Shown here piece by piece: positions 1-6,591 of a DNA stretch of 12,068 nucleotides; within the stretch, counting starts at the first letter, position 1, and the number at the start of each line of letters is the position of its first letter. This stretch comes from CAZSPL01 sp964608735 (GTDB lineage Bacteria > JAJVIF01 > JAPKYR01 > CAZSPL01): positions 1-12,068 of the forward strand of contig CAZSPL010000110.1 of the NCBI GenBank assembly GCA_964608735.1. The letters run 5' to 3'. The notes below the pieces were generated by a model. The model was not told where the DNA came from. It saw only the letters and a list, made by a program, of their open reading frames with translations, and made no database searches. Made by a program: the position numbers and the translations under genes.

Positions 1-377
1 TCACGCGCACGTCGGTTGTCGATGAAAACCTCGGATTGAGAGCGCTGAACAACGACTTCGCCGAAAATGACGAGCGGCTTGTGTGCTTCGGTGCGTCGAG
101 CACGATTCATCCGAGCCCGGCGTTATCCGATTCGCTGCACTACTGGGGACTGACGTTTTTGGACATGGTGACATCACCGGACTGGCTCAAGGAGAGCTAC
201 AACGGATGGCATTCGGATTGCGTTGTCAACTGGCCGAGCCAGTATTATGATAGATACGGCACATCCCCGGACCTCGTCAGGAATTCGATAACGAAATACC
301 ACAGGAATGTGTTCGAGGATAATCCTCTCGTCTACAGGATGTACGTGGATTTAATGGCAATGCGGGCACAGTATTAG
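1..377 (+). CDS. Unrecognised protein, C-terminal part (5' end outside window)
   Basis: The frame is open from base 3 of the window to a TAG at 375-377, so this is the last ~125 residues of a longer protein that starts to the left. A TTG at 36 could be read as a start, but the frame continues upstream without a stop and there is no ribosome binding site before it, so I treat the gene as truncated by the window edge. The fragment is soluble in character, rich in aromatic residues (Trp, Tyr, His) and acidic residues, with no membrane segment. The stretch 'VDENLG' followed by 'NNDF' loosely recalls the acceptor-binding region of family 2 glycosyltransferases, but this is too weak for a call. It converges on the minus-strand operon and is separated from it by a hairpin. 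Function unknown. Confidence 0.7.
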   Translation, partial: TRTSVVDENLGLRALNNDFAENDERLVCFGASSTIHPSPALSDSLHYWGLTFLDMVTSPDWLKESYNGWHSDCVVNWPSQYYDRYGTSPDLVRNSITKYHRNVFEDNPLVYRMYVDLMAMRAQY

Positions 378-382
378 AAGGT

Positions 383-402
383 CCCGGCAAAGGATTGCCG
401 GG
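383..402. terminator. Hairpin between convergent genes, possible bidirectional terminator
   Basis: CCCGGCAA (383-390) and TTGCCGGG (395-402) form a perfect 8-bp stem with a 4-base loop. It begins five bases after the TAG of the left gene and ends directly against the TAA (403-405) of the GH31 gene on the other strand. Neither side has a good T-run (plus: TTACGCGA; minus: ACCTTCTA), so it is not a textbook intrinsic terminator. Position and perfect symmetry suggest it ends or protects both transcripts. Confidence 0.5.
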
Positions 403-2013
403 TTACGCGAGAATTGGCAATTGCGCGCCATCCCTGAGATAGAGTGGGATGCGCTCCAGCGGCGCGAAGGTGTTTATGGTGTTGCCGCCCTCGTATTTCT
501 TGCCGGTCCAGGCATCGGTCCAGGATGCGCCCGCCGGTAAATACAAATCGCAATTACGCATCCCGTTGAATACAATCGGCACGACGAGTATATCCGGCCC
601 GAACATGTATTCATCATCGATATTCGCGCAGCCGGGGTCATCGGGGAATTCGTAGAACAGCGGACGCATCGGCGGTATGCCTTTATCATGAGCGACGCGC
701 ATCTGTTCCATAATGTACGGCCGCAGCCGCTCGCGCATGAAAAGATATCCTTTGATGATTTCATATGCTTCCTCCCCGAACGACCACACTTCATTCGGTT
801 GCCCGCTCGTATCCACCCACGGCTCGCGGCATCCGTGCAAACGGAACAACGGGCAGAACATGCCGTACTGGAACCATCGCACAATCAGCTCGCGGAAATA
901 CGGGTCTTCGGTTTTGCCGTAGAGGAATCCGCCGATGTCGGTCGTCCACCACGGGATGCCGCTGAGGCCGATGTTCAGCCCCGCGCGTACCTGCGCCCGC
1001 AATGATTCAAATGTCGAGACGATGTCGCCCGACCATACGGCGGCGGCATAGCGCTGCGATCCCGCCCATGCGGAGCGAGAGAGGCAGATTATTTCCTCTT
1101 CCCCTTCCGATTTCATCCCCTCGTAGAAACCGCGCTGATGGTTTATCGGGTAAAGGCACCCGACTTCGGAGCCGCTGCCGATGTGGAAACGCACATTGTC
1201 AATATCGAATGGATACATCTCCGGCTCGCACGCATCGAGCCACCATATTTTGATGCCGTGTTTGTAATAACCGTCGCGCACTTTGTTCCATATAAATTTC
1301 CGCGCCTCGGGATTGGTCGGGTCATAGTAATGGAAATATTCCAGCCCCATACGCCGGTCGTCTTTGAATGAGAAAAATACCGGCACGCCGCGCTCGGTTT
1401 GCAGAAGCATCCCGCGGTCGCGCATCTCGATAAAATTCTCGCTGTTCGGATTTACCGCGGGCCAGATGGAAACCATCACCTGGACACCCATCCCATCGAG
1501 CTCGCGTATCATCGCGGACACGTCGGGCCAGTATTCGGTGTCGAATTTCCAGTTGCCCATTGCGGTCCAGTGGAAGAAATCGATAACGAGTACCGAAAGC
1601 GGAAGCTCCCGTTTCTTGTATTCCCGCGCGATGGCGAGCGTTTCTTCCTGTGTTTTATATCGCGCCTTGCTCTGCCAGAATCCTGCCGCGAAGCCCGGAA
1701 GCATCGGCGCATGGCCGGTGGCATCGGCATAGCGTTCGCTCAAATCGAAGAATGAATCGCCGGTGAATATAAGGTAGTCTATCTGCTTCGATGAATTCGC
1801 GACCCATCGCGTGCCGTTCGCGCCGAGCTCTATGCGTCCAACCGCCGGATTGTTCCAGAGCAGACCGTAGCCGCGGCTCGACATGAAAAATGGTATCGCG
1901 ATTTCGCAGTTGGTATGCGCGAGTTCGATGACGCATCCCTTCTGGTCGAGAAGCCCGTGCCGATGCTGCCCAAGGCCATAGATGCGCTCGTCATCGTATG
2001 CGCTGAATCTCAC
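403..2013 (-). CDS. GH31 alpha-glycosidase (alpha-xylosidase/alpha-glucosidase type), catalytic part of interrupted gene
   Basis: This 536-residue frame holds the (beta/alpha)8 catalytic barrel and C-terminal beta domains of a family 31 glycoside hydrolase, which removes alpha-linked sugars from non-reducing ends by a retaining mechanism. Visible landmarks: 'YGLGQ' and 'LDQKG' near residues 12-26 (end of the N-terminal domain); 'VIDFFHWT' at 143-150; 'WWLDACEPE' at 257-265 with Asp260 the expected nucleophile; 'WSGD' at 327-330 with Asp330 the expected acid/base; 'PWWTTDIGGF' at 354-363; 'RLHGCREPW' at 391-399. The pattern is nearest to the YicI-like alpha-xylosidase branch, though specificity cannot be read from sequence. 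No signal peptide is seen, so it is probably cytoplasmic. The GTG at 2013 directly follows an in-frame TAG, has no Shine-Dalgarno sequence and lies inside a conserved domain, so it is unlikely to be the real start. The true gene is 403-2340, 645 codons including the TAG. Last gene of the operon. Confidence 0.9.
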   Translation of the reverse strand: MRFSAYDDERIYGLGQHRHGLLDQKGCVIELAHTNCEIAIPFFMSSRGYGLLWNNPAVGRIELGANGTRWVANSSKQIDYLIFTGDSFFDLSERYADATGHAPMLPGFAAGFWQSKARYKTQEETLAIAREYKKRELPLSVLVIDFFHWTAMGNWKFDTEYWPDVSAMIRELDGMGVQVMVSIWPAVNPNSENFIEMRDRGMLLQTERGVPVFFSFKDDRRMGLEYFHYYDPTNPEARKFIWNKVRDGYYKHGIKIWWLDACEPEMYPFDIDNVRFHIGSGSEVGCLYPINHQRGFYEGMKSEGEEEIICLSRSAWAGSQRYAAAVWSGDIVSTFESLRAQVRAGLNIGLSGIPWWTTDIGGFLYGKTEDPYFRELIVRWFQYGMFCPLFRLHGCREPWVDTSGQPNEVWSFGEEAYEIIKGYLFMRERLRPYIMEQMRVAHDKGIPPMRPLFYEFPDDPGCANIDDEYMFGPDILVVPIVFNGMRNCDLYLPAGASWTDAWTGKKYEGGNTINTFAPLERIPLYLRDGAQLPILA

Positions 2014-2016
2014 CTA
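2014..2016 (-). other. In-frame amber codon interrupting GH31
   Basis: The plus-strand CTA reads as TAG on the coding strand. It is codon 109 of an otherwise unbroken 645-codon GH31 frame. One base change would restore a sense codon (for example CAG, AAG, GAG, TGG or TTG). TAG also serves as the normal stop of the left-edge gene, the transketolase and the DMT transporter in this window. Confidence 0.85.
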
Positions 2017-2340
2017 CAGGCGCGCGGCGGGATTCAATATATGCGGCACCGGTTCTTCGGTGAGTATTTCACCGGTTGCAGCCTTGGAATATTTTATCTG
2101 CCCTTCATTGGTTACATTCGCTTTTATTTTTCCATTCGTTATCGATGCATTGTCTTTCCCTATCCCGATTTCCAGCTTGGGATTTTCAATATCAAGAAGC
2201 GCGTGGGGGATGTCATCTCGTATTTCAGGGAGGATGGTCGATTGAATCCGCAGCCCGTCGATGCCCCATGCTTGAATGCGGAGCGTTTCTTTCCCTTTTC
2301 GATATACGAGCGCATTGTTCTCAACAGCGAATCCGGTCAT
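2014..2340 (-). CDS. N-terminal beta-sandwich fragment of the same GH31 gene
   Basis: It encodes 108 residues then TAG (2016-2014), in the same frame as the following 536-residue catalytic part. The ATG at 2340 is preceded by a strong GGGAGGT four bases away and shares its A with the TGA stop of the upstream URO-D gene (TGATG). The sequence fits the N-terminal galactose-mutarotase-like domain of GH31 enzymes, with patterns such as 'LRIQAWGIDGLRIQ' and 'ASITNGKIKANV', and it leads straight into 'VRFSAYDDERIYGLGQ' beyond the stop. The upstream TTG at 2343 is a less likely start. On its own this piece would have no catalytic residues. Either the gene is a fresh pseudogene, the TAG is read through, or the base call is wrong. 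Confidence 0.8.
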   Translation of the reverse strand: MTGFAVENNALVYRKGKETLRIQAWGIDGLRIQSTILPEIRDDIPHALLDIENPKLEIGIGKDNASITNGKIKANVTNEGQIKYSKAATGEILTEEPVPHILNPAARL

Positions 2341-3425
2341 CAATACCTCCCGTGCCTGCGGAAAAGCTCGAGCGCATAATTGTATGTTTCGAGCTTGACC
2401 GACTTGGGAATCGAATGGTCGGAATGGAAGACATACGGGATGCGGTTGCGTTTCACCGCTTCGAGTTTCGGGATGATTTCAGCTTCGAGGGATTTTCGGT
2501 CATTGGTTTCAAACGCGGTAATATCGAGATTCCCCATGAATGAAATCTTATTGTCGACCTGTTTCGCGAAATCGACCACATGCTGCCCGGCCTTGGCTTC
2601 GAGCACCTGCAGGCAGTCGACGCCGGCATCGACGATGGATTGCAGGTACGGCTCGATCTTCCCGCACGAATGCATAATGAACGGGATGCCATGGGAGTGG
2701 ATGAAATCGCCGAGCCGCCGGTGATATGGCATTATCAGCTCGCGCTGAAGTTGTGGCGAGATGAACGGCGCGTAGGTGTATCCCATGTCCTCATACATGA
2801 ACATCCCGTCGGGGAGGCCGATCTCGCGGAACATGTATTCATAATGGCGTATCTGCATATCGGTGACGACATCGCAGAAATCGTGTATCCATGCCGGGTT
2901 GAGGCACATCGATTCGAGCATGATGATGTCGCCCATCGACACGCGCATTATCTCGAATATCAACACATTGTTGTAAACGACGAATTTATCCGAGGCCATG
3001 CAGCGGGCGTAATCGCGTTTCATCTGTTCGATGTCGCCGAGGCGCGCGGGATTCAAATCGAGAAGATGTGGACGGTATTTTTCACGCCAGGTTTCTTCAT
3101 TGACGAGGTCGAAGCCGATGTGCTCCGGCGTGCCGGACTTGTGTTTCCAGTAGCGATGCCGCGCGCCCCATCCATTTTCCTTGACAATTGTGTCATCGGT
3201 CTCCTCGACGATGATTTGTTCGCGTACGATGGCATCATTTTTAAGGAACCCCGATGGATGCGGCTTGATGTCGTAGTCGAAATATTCGATGAGGTCGACG
3301 CCCGGCGGAAGTCCTTCATTTTCCCATGCGGCCTGGGTGTCGTCCCAGAAATGTTCGTAGAAGCCCATGCGGGAGGGGCATTGTTTGTCTTTGATTATGG
3401 CGGTTATTATTTCGCGGCTGTTCAT
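2340..3425 (-). CDS. URO-D family protein, corrinoid-linked methyltransferase type
   Basis: A protein of about 361 residues with the uroporphyrinogen-decarboxylase fold, belonging to the branch that works with corrinoid proteins (MtaA/MtbA-like) rather than heme synthesis. Such enzymes move a methyl group between a corrinoid protein and a thiol or other acceptor, using zinc. The zinc motif His-x-Cys is visible as 'MHSCGK' (His254 and Cys256, counted from the TTG two codons upstream). The usual third Cys about 75-80 residues later is absent; that region reads 'FHSDHSIP' (335-342). The N-terminal 'MGFYEHFW' pattern is, as I recall, typical of URO-D relatives found in sugar-use clusters. I chose the ATG at 3425, two bases after the TGA of the corrinoid gene. 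A TTG at 3431 overlapping that stop is the alternative. The tight coupling to the corrinoid protein supports a methyl-transfer role. Methyl donor and acceptor are unknown. Confidence 0.85.
   Translation of the reverse strand: MNSREIITAIIKDKQCPSRMGFYEHFWDDTQAAWENEGLPPGVDLIEYFDYDIKPHPSGFLKNDAIVREQIIVEETDDTIVKENGWGARHRYWKHKSGTPEHIGFDLVNEETWREKYRPHLLDLNPARLGDIEQMKRDYARCMASDKFVVYNNVLIFEIMRVSMGDIIMLESMCLNPAWIHDFCDVVTDMQIRHYEYMFREIGLPDGMFMYEDMGYTYAPFISPQLQRELIMPYHRRLGDFIHSHGIPFIMHSCGKIEPYLQSIVDAGVDCLQVLEAKAGQHVVDFAKQVDNKISFMGNLDITAFETNDRKSLEAEIIPKLEAVKRNRIPYVFHSDHSIPKSVKLETYNYALELFRRHGRY
2345..2351 (-). promoter_or_regulatory. Strong ribosome binding site for GH31, inside URO-D gene end
   Basis: GGGAGGT on the minus strand lies four bases before the ATG at 2340, within the last codons of the URO-D gene. 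It fixes the GH31 start at 2340 and, with the TGATG overlap, points to coupled translation of the two genes. Confidence 0.7.
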
Positions 3426-3427
3426 GT

Positions 3428-4096
3428 TCAATCAGCAATGCTGTTCAAATATTCCACCGCGCCCTGCGGGTCTGGGGAATATGCATCAGCGCCGATGGTC
3501 TCTGCGAATTTCGGGTTGATCGGCGCACCCCCGACGATGATTCTCGTGGAGGGATGTTTCTCTTTAATCAGTGCGACGATGTCAGCCATGTTCTGCATCG
3601 TTGTGGTGAGGAGCGTGCTGAGTCCGACGATGCATCCGGGATTCGCATCAACCGCGTCGATGAACTTATGCACCGGCGCATCGACCCCCTGGTCGATGAC
3701 TTCCCATCCGCCGCCTTCGACTATCATCCCGACGATATTCTTGCCGATGTCGTGCAGATCGCCATGTACGGTGCCGATAATGAGCGTGCCTTTGCGCTTG
3801 ATTTCGCCCGACTGGAAATACGGCTTGATATGCTTCATCGCGGCGTTCATCGCTTTCGCGGCCATGAGTACGTCGGGGATGAAGACCTCGTTTCGTCCGA
3901 ACTTCTCGCCGACGTTCCGCATGCCGACGACAAGCGCGCGTTGCAGGATTTCATCGGGCGCGATTCCGGAATCGAGCGCCGCGCGAGTCAATTCATCTGC
4001 GCCGTCCATCCCGAGCAGGTCGGGTGGATACGGGCATGCCGCATCGATCTTGCCGCGTTCGACTGCCATCGCGATTTTGTGTAATACATCATTCAT
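3428..4096 (-). CDS. Corrinoid (B12-binding) methyl-carrier protein, MtaC/MttC-like
   Basis: A 222-residue protein with the two-domain layout of methanol/methylamine-type corrinoid proteins. Residues 1-100 form the helical cap domain ('GMRNVGEKF' at 58-66, then a Met/Ala-rich helix). Residues 103-222 form the cobalamin-binding Rossmann domain. The B12 signature Asp-x-His-x-x-Gly is present at 113-118 within 'GTVHGDLHDIGKN'; His115 should be the lower axial ligand of cobalt. 'GLSTLLTTTM' (158-167) and 'VGGAP' (188-192) complete the cofactor pocket. The protein carries a methyl group on cobalt between a substrate methyltransferase and an acceptor methyltransferase. It has a longer cap-domain N-terminus than the MtaC pattern I know, containing 'PYPPDLLGMDGADE'. 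It starts 12 bases after the transketolase stop and ends two bases before the URO-D ATG. No substrate-specific methyltransferase such as MtaB or MttB lies in the window. Confidence 0.9.
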   Translation of the reverse strand: MNDVLHKIAMAVERGKIDAACPYPPDLLGMDGADELTRAALDSGIAPDEILQRALVVGMRNVGEKFGRNEVFIPDVLMAAKAMNAAMKHIKPYFQSGEIKRKGTLIIGTVHGDLHDIGKNIVGMIVEGGGWEVIDQGVDAPVHKFIDAVDANPGCIVGLSTLLTTTMQNMADIVALIKEKHPSTRIIVGGAPINPKFAETIGADAYSPDPQGAVEYLNSIAD

Positions 4097-4108
4097 AATG
4101 CCAGAATC

Positions 4109-6025
4109 CTACTTCAGAAGATCTTTCATCGCTTTTACGATGCTCACCGGAACGAAACCATATTTTTCCATGACCACATCGCCCGGCGCGGATGCGCCAT
4201 AGTGCGCGATGCCCAGCGCGGTGCCTTTCGAACCGATCCACCGCTCCCATCCGAGTATGATGCCCGCTTCAACCGAAACGCGCGCGGTGACGGAGGACGG
4301 CAGGACAGATTCTTTGTATGCCTGTGTCTCGCCCTGGAATATTTCCCAGCAGGGCATGGAGACGACCCGCGCCTTGATGCCGTCCTTCGCGAGCAGCTTC
4401 TGCGCTTCGAGGGAGATGTGAACTTCCGAGCCTGTCGCGATGATGATGCCGTCGGGCTGGCCATCGCTGTCGGACAGGACATATGCTCCTTTGTGAAGTC
4501 CCGATGCAGGCGCGTATCTATTCCCGTCGATAACCGGTAGTCCCTGGCGCGAAAGGATGAGCGCGACGGGGCCGCCTTCGTAATCCATCGTCCATCGCCA
4601 TGCTTCCGATGTCTCATTGGCATCGGCGGGACGTATGACCGTCAAGCCGTTGATGCACCTCAGCGACATCACCTGCTCCACCGGTTGATGCGTCGGCCCG
4701 TCTTCGCCGACGGCAATTGAGTCATGCGAGAAGATGTAGATGACCGGGAGTTTGCTCATCGCGGCGAGGCGAATCGAGGGCCGCATATAATCGGAGAAGA
4801 CGAGGAATGTCGAGACAAAGGGCCGGAGTCCACCGGCGTATGCGATCCCGTTTGCAATCCCGGCCATGGCGTGTTCGCGTACGCCGAAATAAATGTTGCG
4901 TCCTTCGGGAGTTTCTGCGCTGAACGCTGCTGAGTCCTTGATGTGAGCGAGGGTGGATATGGAAAGGTCCGCCGCACCGCCGATGAGATAGGGTACTTTG
5001 GAGGCGATTGCATTCAATACTGCGTTTGATGCTTTGCGCGTCGCAACCTTCTCGGAGGGATTCCAGGTTGGGAGGTCGCTGTCCCATCCGTCAGGCAAAT
5101 CAGCTTTGGATTCCTGCGCTTCAACGTGGAGTCTTTCTTTTGATGCAATTATTCGCTGAAAATGTTGTTTTACTTCTTCCGGGATGAAGAACAGCTCTTT
5201 GTATTGCCATCCCAACGCTTTCTTAGTCAGTGCCACTTCTTCTTCGCCCAGCGGACTTCCATGCGCCGATGCTTTTCCGGCCTTGCCGGGGGAGCCGTAA
5301 CCGATGGTTGTTTTGACAATGATTATCGAGGGTCTGGATTTTTCTGCTTTCGCTTTGGAGATTACATTGTCGATAGCATCGAGGTCGGTGTTGCCATCAT
5401 CGACATGGAGCACCTGCCATCCGTATGCTTCGTATCGCTTGCCGACATCCTCGGAGAACGTCGTGGATAACGGGCCGTCAAGACAGATGTCATTGGAGTC
5501 ATAAAGGAAAATCAACTTGCCGAGTTTTAGATGTCCCGCGAGGGAGCTGGCTTCGGAGCAGATGCCTTCCATGATATCGCCGTCAGAGACAAGAGCGAAG
5601 GTGTGATAGTCCAGTTGGCTCTCTGCAATCGCAATCGCCATGCCCACCGCGTTTGCGGCTCCCTGACCGAGGGGGCCGGTGGTGGCGAGTATGCCGGAAT
5701 CGGGGTTGAATTCCGGATGTCCCGGTGTTTTACTTCCCCACTGCCTGAAATTCTTCAGGTCGCTCAGGCTGATATCAAAGCCGAAGAGATGCATCAGGCT
5801 ATAGAGCAGCGCGCTGCCATGCCCGGCTGATAAAACGAACTTATCAATCAGGAAATTGGTTTTCGGCATGAATCGGAGGTGATTCTTCCAAAGCACATAG
5901 GCCACCGGGGCGGCGCCGAGGGGCAGGCCGGGATGTCCGGAGTTCGCCTTCTGCACCATATCGATCGACAGCGCCCGTATGGTGTTGATGCATAGTTCGT
6001 CCAATTCTCTTTCTTTCTTATCCAT
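4109..6025 (-). CDS. tkt: Transketolase
   Basis: A full-length transketolase of 638 residues (family usually about 620-680). It transfers two-carbon units between sugar phosphates in the non-oxidative pentose phosphate pathway, using thiamine diphosphate and Mg2+, in the cytoplasm. Seen in order: 'SGHPG' with His31; 'AGHGS' with His69; 'GHPE' with His103; 'GPLGQG'; the cofactor motif 'VSDGDIMEG' (Asp148, Asp150) ending with the Asn of 'DSND' (Asn178); the pyrimidine-domain 'GVREHAMAGIANG'; 'HDSIAVGEDGPTHQP'; and the C-terminal domain with 'IATGSEVHISLEAQ'. The ATG at 6025 is chosen over a longer frame starting at 6067 because it has GGGGAAG just upstream and begins at the usual position before 'LCINTIRALSIDMVQ'. 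It ends with TAG. As first gene of the operon it may link sugars released by GH31 to pentose metabolism. A weak TTGAAG...TAAAAT pair (6089-6058, spacer 20) may be its promoter. Confidence 0.95.
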   Translation of the reverse strand: MDKKERELDELCINTIRALSIDMVQKANSGHPGLPLGAAPVAYVLWKNHLRFMPKTNFLIDKFVLSAGHGSALLYSLMHLFGFDISLSDLKNFRQWGSKTPGHPEFNPDSGILATTGPLGQGAANAVGMAIAIAESQLDYHTFALVSDGDIMEGICSEASSLAGHLKLGKLIFLYDSNDICLDGPLSTTFSEDVGKRYEAYGWQVLHVDDGNTDLDAIDNVISKAKAEKSRPSIIIVKTTIGYGSPGKAGKASAHGSPLGEEEVALTKKALGWQYKELFFIPEEVKQHFQRIIASKERLHVEAQESKADLPDGWDSDLPTWNPSEKVATRKASNAVLNAIASKVPYLIGGAADLSISTLAHIKDSAAFSAETPEGRNIYFGVREHAMAGIANGIAYAGGLRPFVSTFLVFSDYMRPSIRLAAMSKLPVIYIFSHDSIAVGEDGPTHQPVEQVMSLRCINGLTVIRPADANETSEAWRWTMDYEGGPVALILSRQGLPVIDGNRYAPASGLHKGAYVLSDSDGQPDGIIIATGSEVHISLEAQKLLAKDGIKARVVSMPCWEIFQGETQAYKESVLPSSVTARVSVEAGIILGWERWIGSKGTALGIAHYGASAPGDVVMEKYGFVPVSIVKAMKDLLK

Positions 6026-6110
6026 CGTATCTTCCCCGCGGTCGAAGTTAATCGCTAATTTTAACATCAGAAAGGAGCGATAGCTTCAAAAACCGGCTGA
6101 ACGAATGAGC

Positions 6111-6116
6111 TATAAT
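6111..6116 (+). promoter_or_regulatory. Promoter -10 element for the small lipoprotein gene
   Basis: A perfect TATAAT lies 43 bases before the chosen ATG at 6160. A start of transcription near 6123 would exclude the longer frame beginning at 6115. The -35 is poor (TTCAAA at 6085-6090 with a 20-base spacer). Confidence 0.45.
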
Positions 6117-6159
6117 GCTTCTGTTATCGAAGGGCAAAAGTATCAAGAGGAAGCTTATT

Positions 6160-6591
6160 ATGAAAATTCTCCATGTAAAACTTTCAATAATTCTATTACT
6201 GCTCACGGTTGTGATTTCATCCTGTGCCAAAGCTCCGGAGGTCGAAACCGGGCCCGCGGTAACAGTCAAGAAATTTCACGCCGCGATTTCGACTGGGAAT
6301 ATCGAAGGAGCACAGAAATTTCTCGCGGAAGGCGTGAACCTGAGAAACCTGTATGAGCCGGAAAAACTGACGACGGATTATCCCGCCGATGCAATCCTGG
6401 ACAACACGACATACGATATCGTTTCCGAAGAAGGAGATGTCGCGGTCGTCAGGATGACGATGGACCTCGCTGAAATACTGAGGGCCGGTACCGGGATAGA
6501 AACCGGACAGATCCCACAAGGATGTGTCAACATTTACGAATTCAGACTGCAAAAGATAAACGGCAAATGGCTTATCACCGGGAAGAGATAA
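6160..6591 (+). CDS. Small lipoprotein, possible NTF2-like/DUF4878-type domain
   Basis: A 143-residue protein with an N-terminal lipoprotein signal: basic start, hydrophobic core 'LSIILLLLTVV', then lipobox Ile-Ser-Ser-Cys with Cys22 as the lipidation site. The mature part begins with a helix ('AVTVKKFHAAISTGNIEGAQKF'-like pattern) and ends in strands closing with 'INGKWLITGKR'. This is the layout of small NTF2-like lipoproteins such as DUF4878, in which a helical start is followed by a curved sheet. That assignment is from pattern only. The ATG at 6160 follows AGAGGAAG at about 6146-6153 with normal spacing. The gene is divergent from the transketolase operon and its TAA ends exactly where the phosphoesterase stop begins on the other strand. 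Role unknown; probably membrane-anchored outside the cytoplasm. Confidence 0.75.
   Translation: MKILHVKLSIILLLLTVVISSCAKAPEVETGPAVTVKKFHAAISTGNIEGAQKFLAEGVNLRNLYEPEKLTTDYPADAILDNTTYDIVSEEGDVAVVRMTMDLAEILRAGTGIETGQIPQGCVNIYEFRLQKINGKWLITGKR

Noticed and set aside
2014..2016. Pyrrolysine as the definite reading of the GH31 TAG
   Set aside because: No pyl genes are in the window, GH31 is not a known pyrrolysine protein, and at least three genes here use TAG as their normal stop. Kept only as a possibility to check.
2580..4202. A 540-codon plus-strand open frame antisense to the URO-D and corrinoid genes
   Set aside because: Both opposite-strand genes have clear family motifs. The antisense product is low-complexity in character, has no recognisable motif and crosses gene borders. 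It is a by-product of codon bias.
403..6025. A sulfoglycolysis (sulfo-transketolase) cluster, prompted by GH31 next to transketolase
   Set aside because: The GH31 resembles the xylosidase/glucosidase branch, the transketolase is a single full-length chain rather than split subunits, and no isomerase, sulfolactaldehyde enzyme or sulfonate exporter is present.
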